From Takashimella koratensis (Eukaryota; Basidiomycota; Tremellomycetes; Trichosporonales; Tetragoniomycetaceae), in the NCBI GenBank assembly GCA_003116875.1, contig BCKT01000007.1, positions 1,204,820-1,268,819 of the forward strand: a DNA stretch of 64,000 nt, read 5' to 3'. Shown one piece after another: positions 1 through 13,500 of the stretch (its first letter is position 1; every line of letters begins with the position of its first letter). The notes beneath the pieces are model-generated. The model saw only the letters and a list, made by a program, of their open reading frames with translations. It was not told the origin of the DNA and made no database searches. Position numbers and translations under genes: made by a program.

Positions 1-1894
1 GACTTTGTGTAGGTTGGATCAATGCCCCGACACGAGCCAAGAAGCTCGAACACCCGTTGACGGAGGAAATGGTAAGTGTCTACTATAAACTCTGGAGTTG
101 TGCTGACGGACGCAGAATGAGGCAATCGATAGATTCTAGTAAGCCTCAGCGAGAAATGTACATTACGGGGTCCGGGAGAACTAACCCCCGCCAGCTTCAA
201 CCACTATTGCAAGATCTTCAGAGGAAACGCCTTTGGACGTGCAAATTCCACAATCCCAATGGTCAATATGCTCGATGACCATGATCTAATTGATGGCTTT
301 GGAACGTACGATGATGACACACAGGCCGCGCCGGTGTTCTCTTTCATTGGCAGCCGGGGTTACTTTGTGAGTCTATCATTGAGGATGATCGCAACCTCCG
401 TTACTCTTCGTTAGGGCCCACACTAATACCCCACAGTGGTACCTCATCTTCCAGCTATTCGTCAACGGTACGCTCCTCTCCATGATCATGACTAACCCCA
501 GATGTGGTGGATGGAACCAACCCTGTCCCCTGGACTCACCCCGTCCCATCCATGTTGATCGGCGGACCAGGCGCCTGGATCCCGTTCCCGTCCCATTCCC
601 TGCTCGTCTACCTCGGCCCGAAAGTCACCCTCCTCGCGCTGGACTGCAGAGCCGAGAGAAAGTTGGGGAGAATCGTGTCCAAGGGAACATATGATATGAT
701 CTTTGCGGAGTTGAGAAAAATCCCAGAAGAGGTGGAGCAGTTGGTGATGCTGTTAGGTGTGCCTATTGGTGGGTACCTCACCCCCTTTGAGCCAATCGAA
801 GCTGGACAGACCGACAAAACCAAGACTGATGGTCTTCCTTCTTATTCAGCCTACCCACGGATGTCGTTCCTCGAACACTTTCTCAACTTCAAATACAACC
901 CGATCAACTTTTTTGCACGTCACAACGCTTTCGGTCTCGGGGGTATGGTTAATAAATTCAACCAAGCTGCTGAACTTCTTGACGATCTCAATGACCACTG
1001 GTGTGCGAACACGCACAAATCCGAACGTAATTCTCTCGTTCTCGCATGCCAAGACCTCGCTCGGACTCGGAAGATGCGGATCACATTCTTGTCCGGGGAT
1101 GTACACCTAGCTGCGGTTGGGTGTCTGTATACCTATGAGAAAGGAATTAGAGCGAAATTGAGAGGAAACGATACGGGGGTAGGGGAAAGTGCGAAAGAGA
1201 CGGTGGAAGGGAAACCGGAGAAGGATTGGAGGTACATGTTGAATGTGGTGACTAGTGCTATCGTGAATACGCCACCACCAGCAGGTGCGGCTAAACTGGT
1301 TGCGGTCCTGGGATCGAATACGCATAGGACTTTACGTGAGTAGGGGAGTGGTCGAGGCAAGAAAAAAAGTGTTTGGGATCAAATGCTGATGAAATGATTA
1401 TAGATCGTAAGACGAGGATGGGACCGGGGATTGATTGACTGGACTGCTGACGCAGGTTTTTCGTGTGATCCCGGATTATAGCCCAGCTCACGGACGAGAA
1501 AATGATTCCTCTCTTTGAACACGACACGGACGGGTCCAAGCAGAAACGACCGGTACGTCAACAAGCTCATGTTTTCTTATGCTGTCTCCAATTCTCCATG
1601 ATGGGTTGAAACACAAGTCGTTCTATTCTCGCACTGACCATCCCCCGCTCACTCCATTCGGTATCTAGATCGTACTCGCTCGTCGAAATTACACGAGCGT
1701 CGAGTACAAACCCTCTGGTGAATTGACGTTTGATTTCCGGGTTGAAAAGTCACAAGGAGCAGGGGAGACGGTCAGGTGAGTTGTGGTATGGTGTGATATC
1801 TTGAATCCAAGGACCAAATATCGTTGATTGACGCGAATACTACTCTAGCTACCCGATCAGCGCCCCGCCTCCTCGATGGAAACATACAGAGTAA
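1..1894 (+). CDS. PhoD-like phosphatase, 5'-truncated by the window edge
   Basis: C-terminal part of a fungal PhoD-type metallophosphatase (PhoD_2-like), a predicted phosphodiesterase/alkaline phosphatase. Exons that read cleanly: up to 366, 437-467, 502-1335, 1482-1552, 1669-1775, 1849-1894. The join near 72-153 is ambiguous: the donor after 71 is clear, but several AG acceptors lie between 115 and 153. Family marks are NMLDDHDLIDGFG (metal ligands), FLSGDVHLAAVG (SGDVH metal motif), and a late MIPLFEHDTDG followed by ARRNYTSVEY, typical of the fungal branch. The start and any N-terminal segment lie outside the window. No signal peptide or membrane segment can be judged. The family call is firm; the substrate is unknown. 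Confidence 0.88.
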
Positions 1895-2434
1895 TCCAGC
1901 AGCCACCTATACTACTACTCATAACGTACTCGTACAGTAGCGTATAATCAAGACCGACATATAGAGATAAACAACCAACAAACATCTAGATTGTTATCGT
2001 TGAGAAAGAAGAGAAAAGATCAAATATCGCATACCCTACGTACTTGTCTAGATGAGAAACAGAAATCATGAAACGATTTCTTCGCAACCAGCCTGAATCA
2101 AACGGCTGAGAACAGAGTTCTGAATGTCTATCTACACGTATAAGGTCAATGAAGTCGTGTACAAACAACACCTTTACCAGCAGCGGTTTCGATCACCCGG
2201 ACCGACCCTTTACTTTAGTTCTCAATCTAACTGTACCTCTTGACCTCTTTGTCCTCTTAATCGACGAGACCACTATCCACAGTTTGATAGATGTACTGTA
2301 TATCTCTCTTCTTTCCCTTACATCCGCCCCCTCCTTACTCCAAGCGTATCATCCAATCCACGTCTCGCTCCCCTCGCTGCGTTCTCAGTACTCTGCCTCC
2401 TCCTCTTCTTCCTCCTCTCCCACTGCGAATCACA
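1895..2434. other. Convergent intergenic region
   Basis: It lies between the stops of the PhoD-like gene and the Msb1-like gene, so it should hold both 3' UTRs. It is moderately pyrimidine-rich near 2320-2470. I see no gene or repeat in it. Confidence 0.6.
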
Positions 2435-5400
2435 TCAGTACTTTGTTCTTCTTTTCCCTTTCGTTTTTCCCCCTTCCCCCGGACTTCGCCACTGGATGCA
2501 CTCACCAAGCTGTAACGGTTCCCCATGTTTATATCGAGCCGGACTCGGTTCTCTCCCCGGTGTTAAATCAAACATTGGATTCAAAAGCGTTGGGGACCCT
2601 TCATCTCCTTCTTCCCCACCTCCTCCCCCTCCTACGCCTCCAAGGTGCGAACGCGGTTGGCCTACATGGTGCGGATCGGGACTTACAATCCCTATCCTAC
2701 CTTCACTCTCCGACCTAGAGGACTGAGGATGCCTCAAATCATCTTCGTCAAGGATCGAAAACCCAGAATCGTTCGTACTACTCGCTGTCATCGTACTTGC
2801 GCTTGAATCGCGATACCTCTCAACAACGGAATGAATCGTATCTCTACCTCCTGCTCCTCGCCTAAGTCCATACCCTCCACTTCCCCCTCCACCTGTCCGA
2901 CCGGGATACGTCGGACTTCCACCTTCGCCGTCCGCATCACCCGCTTCATCTGACAACTGGTCTTGCTCATCTGTGAATCGATGCGAATCGTCACTCATCG
3001 GTGACCCGAAATGGTGTGGACCCGAGTCTTCATGCCCCGTTGGCGAAGGGGTTCGGTTGTGTGACTCTCTCAGCCCCGAGCGGTCGAGTTCAGACTCGGG
3101 GACTGGTTGAAAATCCGCTATGGTGGGTGTGGCCTGGTCCTCGTTTTCGATTGCAATGCTCGTCACTTGTTTAGGCGCAGATTTGGACCGAGGCATCGAG
3201 GCGTCTTGCCTATCCATTCTCTTCGCTCCATTCGCCATGAGGATATCTGAGCTTCATCAGTAACGCACAACCATCATCTCAATAACAACCTACCCATCCA
3301 CTTATCATCAGGCGACTTGACGCGGCCGTCGTTGGGACTCGTCCCACCCGAACTCGCCCCGCTGGCCGAGACAATCTCAAAGTCCATCTCCGTCTCGCGC
3401 TGCCTCCTCGCTTTTTCTCGATTATCACTATTCGATTTGACCCGTCTCATCGAGCGAAGAAACTTCGGGCCTCCTCCACCACCACCGCCACTTGCCTCTT
3501 TCTTCCCCTCGGCGCGTTCCGCACTGGCTGCGGACTCGTCGCTCCCATTCTGCCGGTTCCGCTTCCCATGCCCCCCGTCGTCCGACCGGGTCCGCGGTCT
3601 CGGCGGCGGACGTGGTGTCGTCGACCTCGCCGTCTCCGCGGTAGTATCTCGAGTCACGATACGGGCGACAGGTGACGTCGGGCTCGGATGTTCAGGGACC
3701 ATATGCCACACACTCGCTGACGGGTTATCGTTCCGGGAGGATAACGCCAATTTTTTAGGTTGACGCCGAGTCAGTAACATTCGATCGAAATCGCTTCGCA
3801 TCCCCTTGTTCCCGTTGACTGGAGAGACTGGCGAATCGGTCCCAAGGTCCATACTGCCTTGTTTCTTCTTCCGAGATGAGAAGAGGTTGCTGAGTGTTGT
3901 CTTTCGCTTCGGGTCGGCCACGGCCATTTGGTAGTCCTGAGCGTCAGCTACGGTTTAAGCGTCGTATTCACCGCTGGGACACGCTCCTCGAAGAGAAAGT
4001 ACATCTCGGTCGTTCGTGGATCCGAAAAAGGGTGCGGCGCATCCTCCTCCGGTCGACTGGGCCTAGCCCTGTACTCGATCTGGCAAAAGTCAGCATCTTG
4101 CAGAGCTAGCGAACCAGAAATTTTTAGCTTACCACAGCCCAATTCGCCTCTTTAAAGGTCAATTCGTCCCTCTCGGCCCACGCACAACCCATCATCAAAT
4201 CCGCCCAACAATCAATAAACGCCTCCTCCAACCACACTCTCCCCTTTTCATCCCCTCCTTCCACACCCGACGCCCCACCCACACAGGGGGACGTCTTATA
4301 CGCGAATGGTGTCGATTCCTTTTGCGATTTCTGGAGTCGCCGTCGAAGCTCGTCTCGCTCTTTCGGCCAGTCGTAGATGGTCTCTTCGACGGGCGCGGAA
4401 AAGGTGAGAGAGGCTGTGAGGAAAGGGTCGGTGCGGTTGAAGCCGCCGTCGGGACCGGCAAAGGCGGTCCAGTCCATCGTTTGGCGCCGTTCCGCCAGGC
4501 TCTGCACAGGGTCAGCTTTACGTCCAATCACTCACAAAACTGACTCACCAATTTAGCACTCTCATTGAGGTCAAACTCAAGCTTGCGTCGAATGTCCATC
4601 GCAGGAGTGAGGTTGAGACTCAGGGTCGGCGCGTCAAATCCTCCCTCTTCAAACGCACTCCACTCCTTTCCGGCTAGACTCTCGAATCTCCCCTCGTCTC
4701 CGTCCTCCTCTTCCCGCCTCCGAACTCTGTCCTTTCCTTTCTCTTCAACGCCAGGCATCACCGCCAGTCCATACCTCGTTCCCTCCATGCTGCTTTCCGC
4801 TGACGGCGGGAGTGGAAGAGTCTCCTTTACACACATCCTTTTCCGCCACGCTGCCGAAAACTTTGGCCTGGACGCCTCGCCTCGCTTCTTCCCTGACGTC
4901 GGGAGGACACGCTGCCATTCCACCCAGCCACCGGGGACGTCATCCGCCCACAGCTCGGCGGTGACCACGAGATCGCGTGAGTACGCCCTGACCGTGCGGG
5001 TGGATGCGTGACACCGAACGACCCGAGCGCCCTTTCGAGGATGGGCGTGGGCGAGCTGTGCGTCGCTCGCCACCATCGCTGGGTAGCCCTTGATCCATTC
5101 TTGAAGTCTCGAAGGGAGGTCAGAAACGCCGAGGCCGTCGCGCCGGCCAGAGGAGCGGACATGGGAGAGGATAAGGTGTTCCGTAGCACATGCGGCACGG
5201 ACGAAGGCGGTGTGGGCCGTCATGCATGTCGAGTTGGCGGGAATGTCGAAGAGCAGCGGGGCAAACAAGGAGGACAAGGCGTGTGGCGTGAGCCCCGAGA
5301 GGTGAGAGTGGGCGGCGAGACGAGTGAGGAGGGAGAATAGTGGCGCGATGATGTGGTAGTATACATCGCTTGGCAACAACGACGACAGGTATGGGAAGGC

Positions 5401-6350
5401 GTCGGCCGGGTAGTTTGCCGCTGAGTGTTAGCTTTGCTTTGGATGCTTGACTCACCCCGCTCTCGCCCGCGCCACTCCTCGTATACCTCCCACTCGATGC
5501 AGCCATGACACAGTTCCCTTGTCCCTTCCCGCATCCGGGTCATCCGAGAGAGTGCCCATCGCAACAGCCATGCCAGCTCGTACTCGCGCGCAAACCGGAG
5601 ATCTTGTTGATATGCGTCTATCTTTGTTTTCAACGGCACGCGCGTTTTCATCCTGGGGTGAGCTCAGGAAGGCAACTGGAACCTACGGAATGGTAGAGAT
5701 GTACGTCTGGATCAACGCTTTCGTCCGAGTCTGGTTCAGCTCCAGTGCCTGGTTGGAGAACAAGAGGGGCGTCGCCAACCCTGTTCCCGATTGTCAGCGA
5801 ACCCACCCTACCCACCCTTTCCCCAAACCATTTCCCCAACCGACTTACCTCTTGTGCCCAACTCGGCGCCCACGTCTCTGATGACTCTAGCGACCTCGTC
5901 AAGGCCAAGGACGACGTCCTTCCCTACCGCGCCAAGGAAGCCATAGTCCCTGCGCGCAGTGACGTCGTCGCTCCCGTACGCGAACGAGTCGACCGAGTTG
6001 ATCGTTGGTGGGTGGGGGGGGAGAGACGTGGGGAGGAAGATGTATTTGGGGGGAAGTAACGGTGCGCCGCCAGGTGATGGGATGGGTGAAGAAGGTGTAG
6101 TAGGTAGTGGGTCGCTGATGGGTAGGTGGATCAGTAGGGTGAAGAGAGCACAGGAGTGGGGTTGTTGGTTGGACAGAAGGGTGATGTTCACTCACACATT
6201 GAGGATGGCGCCGAATTCACCTGGATGGACAAAAGGTCGTTGAGCGATTCGGGAGGGAACTGTCTGAGCTTGTTCGGGTAGGAGAACGTTGGTGGGCCGC
6301 TTCTCTCGCTTGGATCCCCCGAGCGACGCGCGAGAGAAGAGCGAGGGCAT
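2435..6350 (-). CDS. Msb1/Mug8-like cell-polarity protein (RhoGAP-fold)
   Basis: Nine exons (6350-6196, 6114-5849, 5780-5687, 5652-5456, 5420-4549, 4501-4133, 4079-3972, 3936-3294, 3246-2435) give 1171 residues with consistent phases. The first ATG, opening MPSLFSRASLGG, is the only one compatible with the frame. The N-terminal half contains a helical region (ELAWLLRWALSRMTRM, then LPSDVYYHIIAPLFSLLTRL and LTPHALSSLFAPLLF) resembling the RhoGAP-like Msb1/Mug8 domain of fungal morphogenesis proteins, which link Cdc42/Rho1 signalling to bud or hyphal growth. No catalytic arginine finger was identified. The C-terminal half is low complexity, with basic, Gly- and Ser-rich stretches, as expected of a cortical scaffold. 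The family call rests on recognition of the N-terminal fold pattern; a generic RhoGAP is the main alternative. Confidence 0.68.
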
Positions 6351-7526
6351 GGTGGGTATGTATAGAGGTGGAGAGGGATCTGGTCGAGATGGCAAGGGGT
6401 GATGTAGGCGGGGGAGATGGGAGGAGGGTGTGAGATGGGTGGGTGACGGAATGGAAGGTAAATGAGAGTATGAGGGAATGGGCAATGAGCAATGGTGATG
6501 GTAATGGGAGGTGGGAAATGGGAAATGAATGAATCGATGATGGCTGGGATGAGTCGGGTAGTCAAGGTGGGAGAGGAGAATGGGGAGGAGGAAAGAGGAA
6601 AGAGGAAAGAGGAGAGAGGAGAGAGGAGGCCCAAGTCTCTCAAAGGAGGGCCCCTGACTGGTTTCGAATGGTGAACAGTGGGCGATTGTCGTTGCGAGGC
6701 TCGTTGCTGGACCGGGAAAGAGACGAATGAGATCGAGATGGTCAGCCGACGACGAGTACAGACAGTGTCCAGCCTGGAACCAGTAGAGTCGCAGTGATCA
6801 AGTAAGGATGAGCGACAAGGTAGAGCAGTGAACTTTGGTCATCATTGCACCACGCCCCGGCCACGCTCATACCTTGGCCCTTGCACGCCGGTGGTGGATT
6901 CTCACCCATTGCTGTACCTCCAGTAGTAGTAGTACCTTGACTCAATCCAGCCTGGCAGGAGTAGCGCTGTGCAGACCCCCTNCCCCCGCACAAGCCTCTC
7001 TCTACCTTGTCTGTTCCTGTCACCCCTCCGCCCTCAGCTCCCACTGGGCCCGTGTACCCGTGTACCCATTCCCATTCCTATCGCTTCCTTCCTTGTCAAG
7101 TGTGGATGTGCACGGATCGCTGGATGGGTCAAGGTGATTACATAACGTGACGTGAAACACGAAAAAGGAGCAGGGCCAGGTCCCGAGTCAACTCTAACAA
7201 GTCAGTCGCGGGCAGCTAGGCCGGCAGCGGCAAAGGCGGGAGGCGGGAGACAAGCATGGAGAGTGTGACCCACAAACCAAAGTGAGTAGTGCCGAGTGCA
7301 CATGAAGAGATCGTCCTGGATACAGATATGGGTACAGAGTCAGTAGTCCCAGGGGTTGAGATGAAACAAGACACCTGGAGCATCGTTGACTGCCGCTCCA
7401 CGTGTTTGCCATGTGGCACTCACGCGACGCTCCAAGATCAACAATGTTCAACGTCCATCTCGCGTCTCTTCAACCTCTACTCTCTTATCCAACCCACCCA
7501 CCACCCACCACCCACCACCACCCAGC
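6351..7526. promoter_or_regulatory. Divergent promoter region, Msb1-like / GCP4
   Basis: About 1.2 kb separates two divergent starts. The part next to the Msb1-like gene is a long purine-rich stretch on the + strand (6360-6640), that is, a CT-rich leader for the minus-strand gene. The GCP4 side ends in a CCACCCA-rich leader just before the ATG. One undetermined base lies at 6982. No clear TATA box and no other gene were seen. Confidence 0.5.
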
Positions 7527-10483
7527 ATGCTGGCCGAGCTCCTTCTCGTCCTCTCCGGCCACCCTTCCTCTTTCTTCCTCCCCACCCCTTCCTCTAACCC
7601 AACCACGCTCACTCTCTCGCCCTCCCTCTCGTCCCTCTTGCACCCAGGCGAGTCCGCGTCTCTCTCGACTCTCGCCGAACTCGCATTCGCATACTCGCGG
7701 ATCCGGCGGTGGGCCGAGTCCGTCCGTGCGCGGGGCCAACAGGCTGTCCTCGATGCCGCGTTAGGCAAGAGCGGGCAAAACGGGCGACATGAACCTGTAT
7801 CGACCTTCCCCGACCGTGAGGGCGAAGACGCACCGGGGGTCTATCTCGCCGCACTAGCGAGTAGCGTCCTCTTCGTGTTGGGAGAATACGAGCTTCTAGT
7901 CGTTGAAGTCGAGTCAAAGGTCCTCACACTTGAACCCGCGCTTGTCCAAGATCAACTAGGCTACGTACCCCTGTCCAGCCTCGTGGCCGCTTTCGATAGC
8001 TGGCAAGCACCCCTTGCCTCTCTTTCCTCCCTTATCGATTCTCTCTCCTCCTTTCCTCCCTCTGGAGACACTTGGACACCCGGACACCTCATTCAAACGC
8101 TCTACGAACGATCACAAACCGGCAACCCACGCTTAGAGTCCATCTACACCACGCTCCTCTCTTCCCTCCGTATCCTCTTTCTCACTCACTTGACCGCATT
8201 CATCGTCCACGGTCTCGCTCCGGCCACATCTCCACCAACATCCCCCGCCGTCGCGCTCGATACAGGCTCCGATCCGCTATCCCCACAACACCGGGTGTAT
8301 GCGCTCAACCCGGCCCTGTTCCCGACTAGCATCGGGGGGAGGACACGTGAGAGTGTACTGTATATTGGCCGAGTCGCAGCGACACTCAAGCGAGAAGGGA
8401 GGAGTTTACCACGCGCGTTGATGGATAGCGTGAGGGAGGAGGTGATGGCGGTGCAAGGGCTGGACGAGGCAGGCGGTCTCGATGATGTAGTACAGCGTGC
8501 CAGAGCAGAAGTTGGAGAGTGAGTCGGAGTTTTGAACCCATGCGATGCTTTGCTGACCCGACAGGTGGTTGTGGAAGCACATCCTCACCGGCCCACAGGT
8601 GGTAGAGGCGATCACCGCTTTGTGAGTGACGATTCTCGACCCACATCCCAGTCGTCACTCTGTCCACATTTATTCCTGAGCAGTCTTTTCAACTTGGACA
8701 AAATTCGTACTAACTCACCGCAGCGGTGACTACTTTCTCACCCGCAACGCCGAGTACACTGTCGCTGTGGTGCGCGAGCTAGGTCGACTCCGACTTACCA
8801 AACTCGTCACTTCCAACCCTACCTCTTCCTCCTCTGTGATTCGTGAACAAGATGTCAACTTGGCCCTTTTGCGAGCTAGCGTGGGTACCTCGGCCGAGAC
8901 TGACCGTGCTCTCGAACGACTACGATGGAAGATGCCTCGGGGTCCCTTGCGCCCTCTTTCCCGCCCTGCACCGACCACGACCGAAGCCGAGACCGACGCC
9001 GGTAGCGGGGCCTCTCCATCTCCCGTTCGCGACCTCTTTTCGTCCTCTGTCCTGGGCACTCCGCTCGAACTGTCGACCACCGTCTCTTGGCCCTTGGATC
9101 TATTCATGACCCCACCTGCTGTCTCAGCTTACGCCGATATCCACGCGTACCTCTTCGCGATCAAAGATACCCACGTACGGGTACTGGACTGTTGGACGTC
9201 GCTCAGCGCGTCGCAGCGACAACGGCGAAAGTTCACAGGTGCTTCCGAGGGCGGGACGACCGACGAAGCGGTAGCTCGGCGCGCGCTGGCTAGGTCGGCT
9301 TGGGCTTTGGTCAGGGCCATGTTATTCTTCCTCGATCAACTGCAGAGCCACTTCATGACCGATGTGATCGACGTACAACACCGACGGCTATTAGAACAGC
9401 TCGAGTCCGTCTCCCCTGGTCTTCGCGGTTCAACCTCCGCTGCCGCACTCAGCTCCTCTCTCCGATCCGCACGAGTACCTAGTCCCGCACGTAGCCGACG
9501 GGGGTCGACACCTATCCGCCCTGCGTCCCCTTCCTCTCCCAACCCCGAAACAACCATAAGCGGGGCCTCTGCCCCCCTCAAACCGCGTACTATCCCACCT
9601 GCACCACTCGCCGCCCCATCCCTACACGGGCTGGCGAGTTCCACCCGCTCTGCACACGCTACGGGTCCGACGTTCCTCGACTTCCTCACCCTTCGGCGTG
9701 TCCACACACTGCACCTCGCCTTCCTGCGAGAAGGGCTGTTGCTTACGGATATCCTGATAGCTACGACGGTGAGGGACGTGTTGGCTCTCTGCACGAGGTT
9801 CGCGGGGCTCGTGGAGAGGTGGAGAGGGGACGTGGTCCCTGAACTGCTGATGGAGGGGGACGTAGCGCAAGTCGTGAACGAACGACAACGTGCAGTCTCA
9901 GAGATCGAAGAGGTAAGATATCATTCTGTTGAATGGCGCTGGCTAACCCAATCACAGAACCTACGTGATCTATTCTCTGAATTCTTCAGAGCATTGCTGG
10001 ACTCTCAGTCCCCTGTGACAGATAACAGCGCCGATCTGGCGCCAATGACTAGTTTTTCGAAAACAGGAGGTAGAGATACCACGACTCCAGTATCAGTCTC
10101 TTTCTCTCGATCGAGGGCACTCGCTCGGTCACGTATGGTCAGTTTCACATCTCGACCCGTCTCACGCAGTTTCTCTCGCGCCGTCAAAAATGCAGGGTCT
10201 GGAGGAGCGGGGAACGCCAGTGCAGTGAGGGACGAGCGCGCTGTTGAAGCTGAGGCGGTAATGGGTCGACACGTTGAGCAATGTGAGTGGATTCAAGATA
10301 AAAGAGGATTGAGGTTTGAATAGATCACTGATATATCCTGAGGCAGTGCTACTTCGACTCGACTTTAATGGCGTCCTAACATCGTGGATGGATGGGTTGA
10401 ACACTGGGACTGGGATTGGGATTGGGAAGGCAACAGGCGGTGGAAGACGTGAAGGTTTGCTCGCAGAAGGAGGACTAGCATAA
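7527..10483 (+). CDS. Gamma-tubulin complex component 4
   Basis: Five exons (7527-8518, 8565-8621, 8724-9912, 9958-10282, 10347-10483) encode 899 residues. The N-terminus MLAELLLVLSGHPSSFF is the characteristic GCP4 opening, and the C-terminus contains LLLRLDFNGVLTSW, the typical end of the GCP4 core. ALFGDYFLTRNAEY marks the central Spc97/Spc98 region. GCP4 helps build the gamma-tubulin ring complex that nucleates microtubules at the spindle pole body. The N-terminal exon is long, and the middle carries a Ser/Pro-rich insert (about residues 460-560). The start was chosen because it aligns with the family N-terminus; an in-frame upstream ATG at 7386 falls in leader sequence. The fourth intron (9913-9957) is 45 nt with no in-frame stop, so its retention would add 15 residues. 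Confidence 0.9.
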
Positions 10484-10570
10484 TCGCGTCATTGCATAAT
10501 ATCTTGATTTGCATATAACATATCTTATAGTTTATCTGGAGGAATTGGACGAGATGGTTCAGGATCAGGA

Positions 10571-13500
10571 TCAAGATTGGATAGCTACGGGTGGTTTATC
10601 GCCCAGACTTTCCAGGAGCTAAGCAGTCGCATCAGCACCTATCCTTTCTCTCTTTTCTCTCTTGCTCTTCTTCTCTCTCGCAACTCTTTCTGTCCGTCTT
10701 CTTGATCACTTTGTTCAAACTCACCGTAGACCCATTGATTATCCCCGTTGTAGCGATCAAGAATTTCCTTCCTTTCGTTTGACGTGACATCCACCTCAAC
10801 GCTGCAATCTCAGTATACGTGCAACCTCCCAAGAAGAAGACGACGGTTGTCGCTACCTGTGCTACCGGGGTATCACGCGGTACGACTGGTGCGCCTTGGT
10901 TATTGAGAAGAACCGAAACAAATTAGATTTTTTCAAGTGTCAGTTATTGATCATCTGAATTGAGGAAAACCTCGACACGGTGATGTGGGGGTTTGAAATG
11001 CGGTAAGAGAGGGGCACTTGGGTCGTGAGAGACCAACTTACCGGGAGTGTCAGAGAGTGGATGTTGTCTGATATCCACGGTAGCTCCAGGGATCGCCGCA
11101 AGGACATCTTCAAACCCTTTCCACCCTGCAATGGGGTGTGCTCTTGGTTTCTCCCTTTCTTCTCTTCCACCTGCTCCTACCCCGCCTCCTTCCTCTCCCG
11201 CTCTTCCCGCCCCTCCTACCCCTCCTACCCTTGCTCCTTCCTCCCCTCCCCCTCCCGCTCCTCCACCTTCCTTCCCATCCGCAGCAGGCGCCAATACCGC
11301 GTTCTTCTGGGTCACACACTGTACCAATCTCACGCTGATCGGTGCGTACCCTGAGTACACATAGCTCACGTCATTGGGTTGCGCGTCGTTCGTATCGTCC
11401 ACTATAAGGCGGAGGGATCGGCGTGTGGTTGAGAAGGAGGGACCGGGGGCTGGAGAGCGAGTGAGTAGGCCGAGGTCTTGGAGAGAGATGAGGAGAGGGA
11501 GGTGGTGGTATCCGTAGGTCTATAACGTCCAGAAGGTTAAGAAGAATACAGATCAGCTTCACTATCGTATTTGAAATCTGGTGCTGTAGACTTGACTGAC
11601 CTGTAGGAAATCCCGCTTAAACGCCTCCAACGGCTTTGGCTTGATCCCACCCGTCGTGAGACTCATCAACACTGCCAACCTCAACACACTCCATACCGGA
11701 GCTTGCTGATTCAACAAGTCCTCAATCGTGCTTAATTGCGCTGTCGCATCGTAACCCGCCACGAGGTTTTGTTGCGCTTCAAGGGTCTTATTAAATTCGT
11801 CGGTCCGAGTGATTGGCATGAGCGCTTCGGTGAGACCGGTATCTGCGGTCGAGGGGAACTATCAGTTGTGTCTCTTTTTCATCTTGATTTTTTGTTCTCT
11901 TATTCCCCTTGGGCCAGACTTACGAAGTCTAAGTGACTGTTGTTCACTCTGTAGTCCTCCCAAACGACCCACGAAGTCCTTCATCTGGCTAACCGACTTC
12001 AAATTCTTAACCCCTCCATAATCACCCTCGAGCCTCCGTGCCAACCTGCTCAGCCTGGATCCGACGACGGCAAAGTTGAGGTTCCGGATATCGGAGAAGA
12101 GCTTGTCTCGCTCAGAGGATAGATGGTGTTTCTTTTTCTTAACGACGGGGGCGGAGGGAAGGTTGGAGGACGAAGGAGGAGGAGCTTGGGAAGGGTCGAG
12201 TAAGGACGCGTCGACTTCGATGTGGCCTGGAACGGGGGTCAGCAAGGGGCCAAGAGAAGAGAACAGATGGGAAGACTCAAGAAATAGCAGAGGCGGGAGA
12301 GACTGATGAGACGGAACGGGGATGTAGGATTGAGGAAAAGCTATGTCGTGAGGTACTAACCATTCCTAATCCCAATAAACTCGTCCAACATCCCCTCGTA
12401 GGTTAGCTGGGTACACATAGGCGTTACCCAATCCACCGACCGATCCAGAACGACCAAAGCATCTACCTGATCCGACATCTCAAGCTCGGTATAATTGATC
12501 GGGCCTGTACCCGAAGTCAAATGACGCTGGAGGAGCCCAGCAAGACGAGATGCGCCGTCGCCTTTGCCGAGAATACGAGGGATGAGACCGAAGGCCCTTT
12601 GGAATGTCATTAGGGCTAGGGAAGAGTAATAGATCGGTGTGTCGTCGCCGCGCTGTGAGGTGTTAGATAAACTTGCGCGGTTTTTGCAGACAGGTGTGTG
12701 TGGAGCCAGTGGGCAGACGTCTGGAGGAAGTGGGAGAGAGAAAGAGGGACGTACGAGGAAGACGTCTCGAGCCACATCGTCCATCTCGAGGGACAAGACG
12801 TCCTCATCGACAGGGATGAACTCGAGTTTGTACTAACGATTGGGCACAGTAAGCACAAATATCAAACCTAAGTACCTTGGATGACCGCAGCGCAGCACGC
12901 CGCTCTCCCAACTCCAACTTACCTGGGCGATCGTGACGTCTCCTGCTACACCTTCATCCTCCAACGCCTTGCGACATAGCTCCGTAGCTCGAGGAACGAG
13001 GAGGATCGTGTAACTGTGAGGCCCACTTGCTGGCGGGTTGTTCTGATGGCTCCGTATTTGTTCTGCCCAAATCATCGACATCGAGATCAGCTTCTACCTC
13101 TTCCTCTACATCTCTGCCTCTGGTCTGATTCTTGAGGTCTCTAGGTCTTCGCCTGTATCTTTGTCTCCCTCCGTCTGCGTCTTGTTAGGATACAATACTC
13201 ACCGGCAATGATAGACATGTGAGCTCGTTTAGGTCGACACAACCAAACGATATTTCGTGTGTTGGCTACCAATGGCCCAGATTCGAGCCAGAACATCTTA
13301 TCGACCGCTTGGTGCTGGGCGAGTCAGCCTCCGAACGACGAAGACGACGGAGATGAGATAAAGAAGTAATGATGTTTTGCTCAGGTCTAGATGCTTTGGA
13401 CCGAGCTGATCGAGTTCAAGCTCGGATTTGGAGTTGGGTCATGGACTTACTTTGAGCAAAGCCACTTCGGTGACGAGACCAAGAGGTCCGCCAAGGCCCG

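Noticed and set aside
2149..2718. Plus-strand open frames of 60-190 codons over the 3' end of the Msb1-like gene
   Set aside because: They mirror the low-complexity minus-strand coding exon and show no domain or splice support.
7386..7526. Upstream in-frame extension of GCP4 to an ATG at 7386
   Set aside because: The extension is leader-like sequence, and MLAELLLVLSGHPSSFF at 7527 is the known family start.
11530..11600. Exon reading HQISNTIVKLICILLNLL in VPS33
   Set aside because: The family motif TYGYHHLPLL resumes only after the TTATAG acceptor; the stretch is intron sequence.
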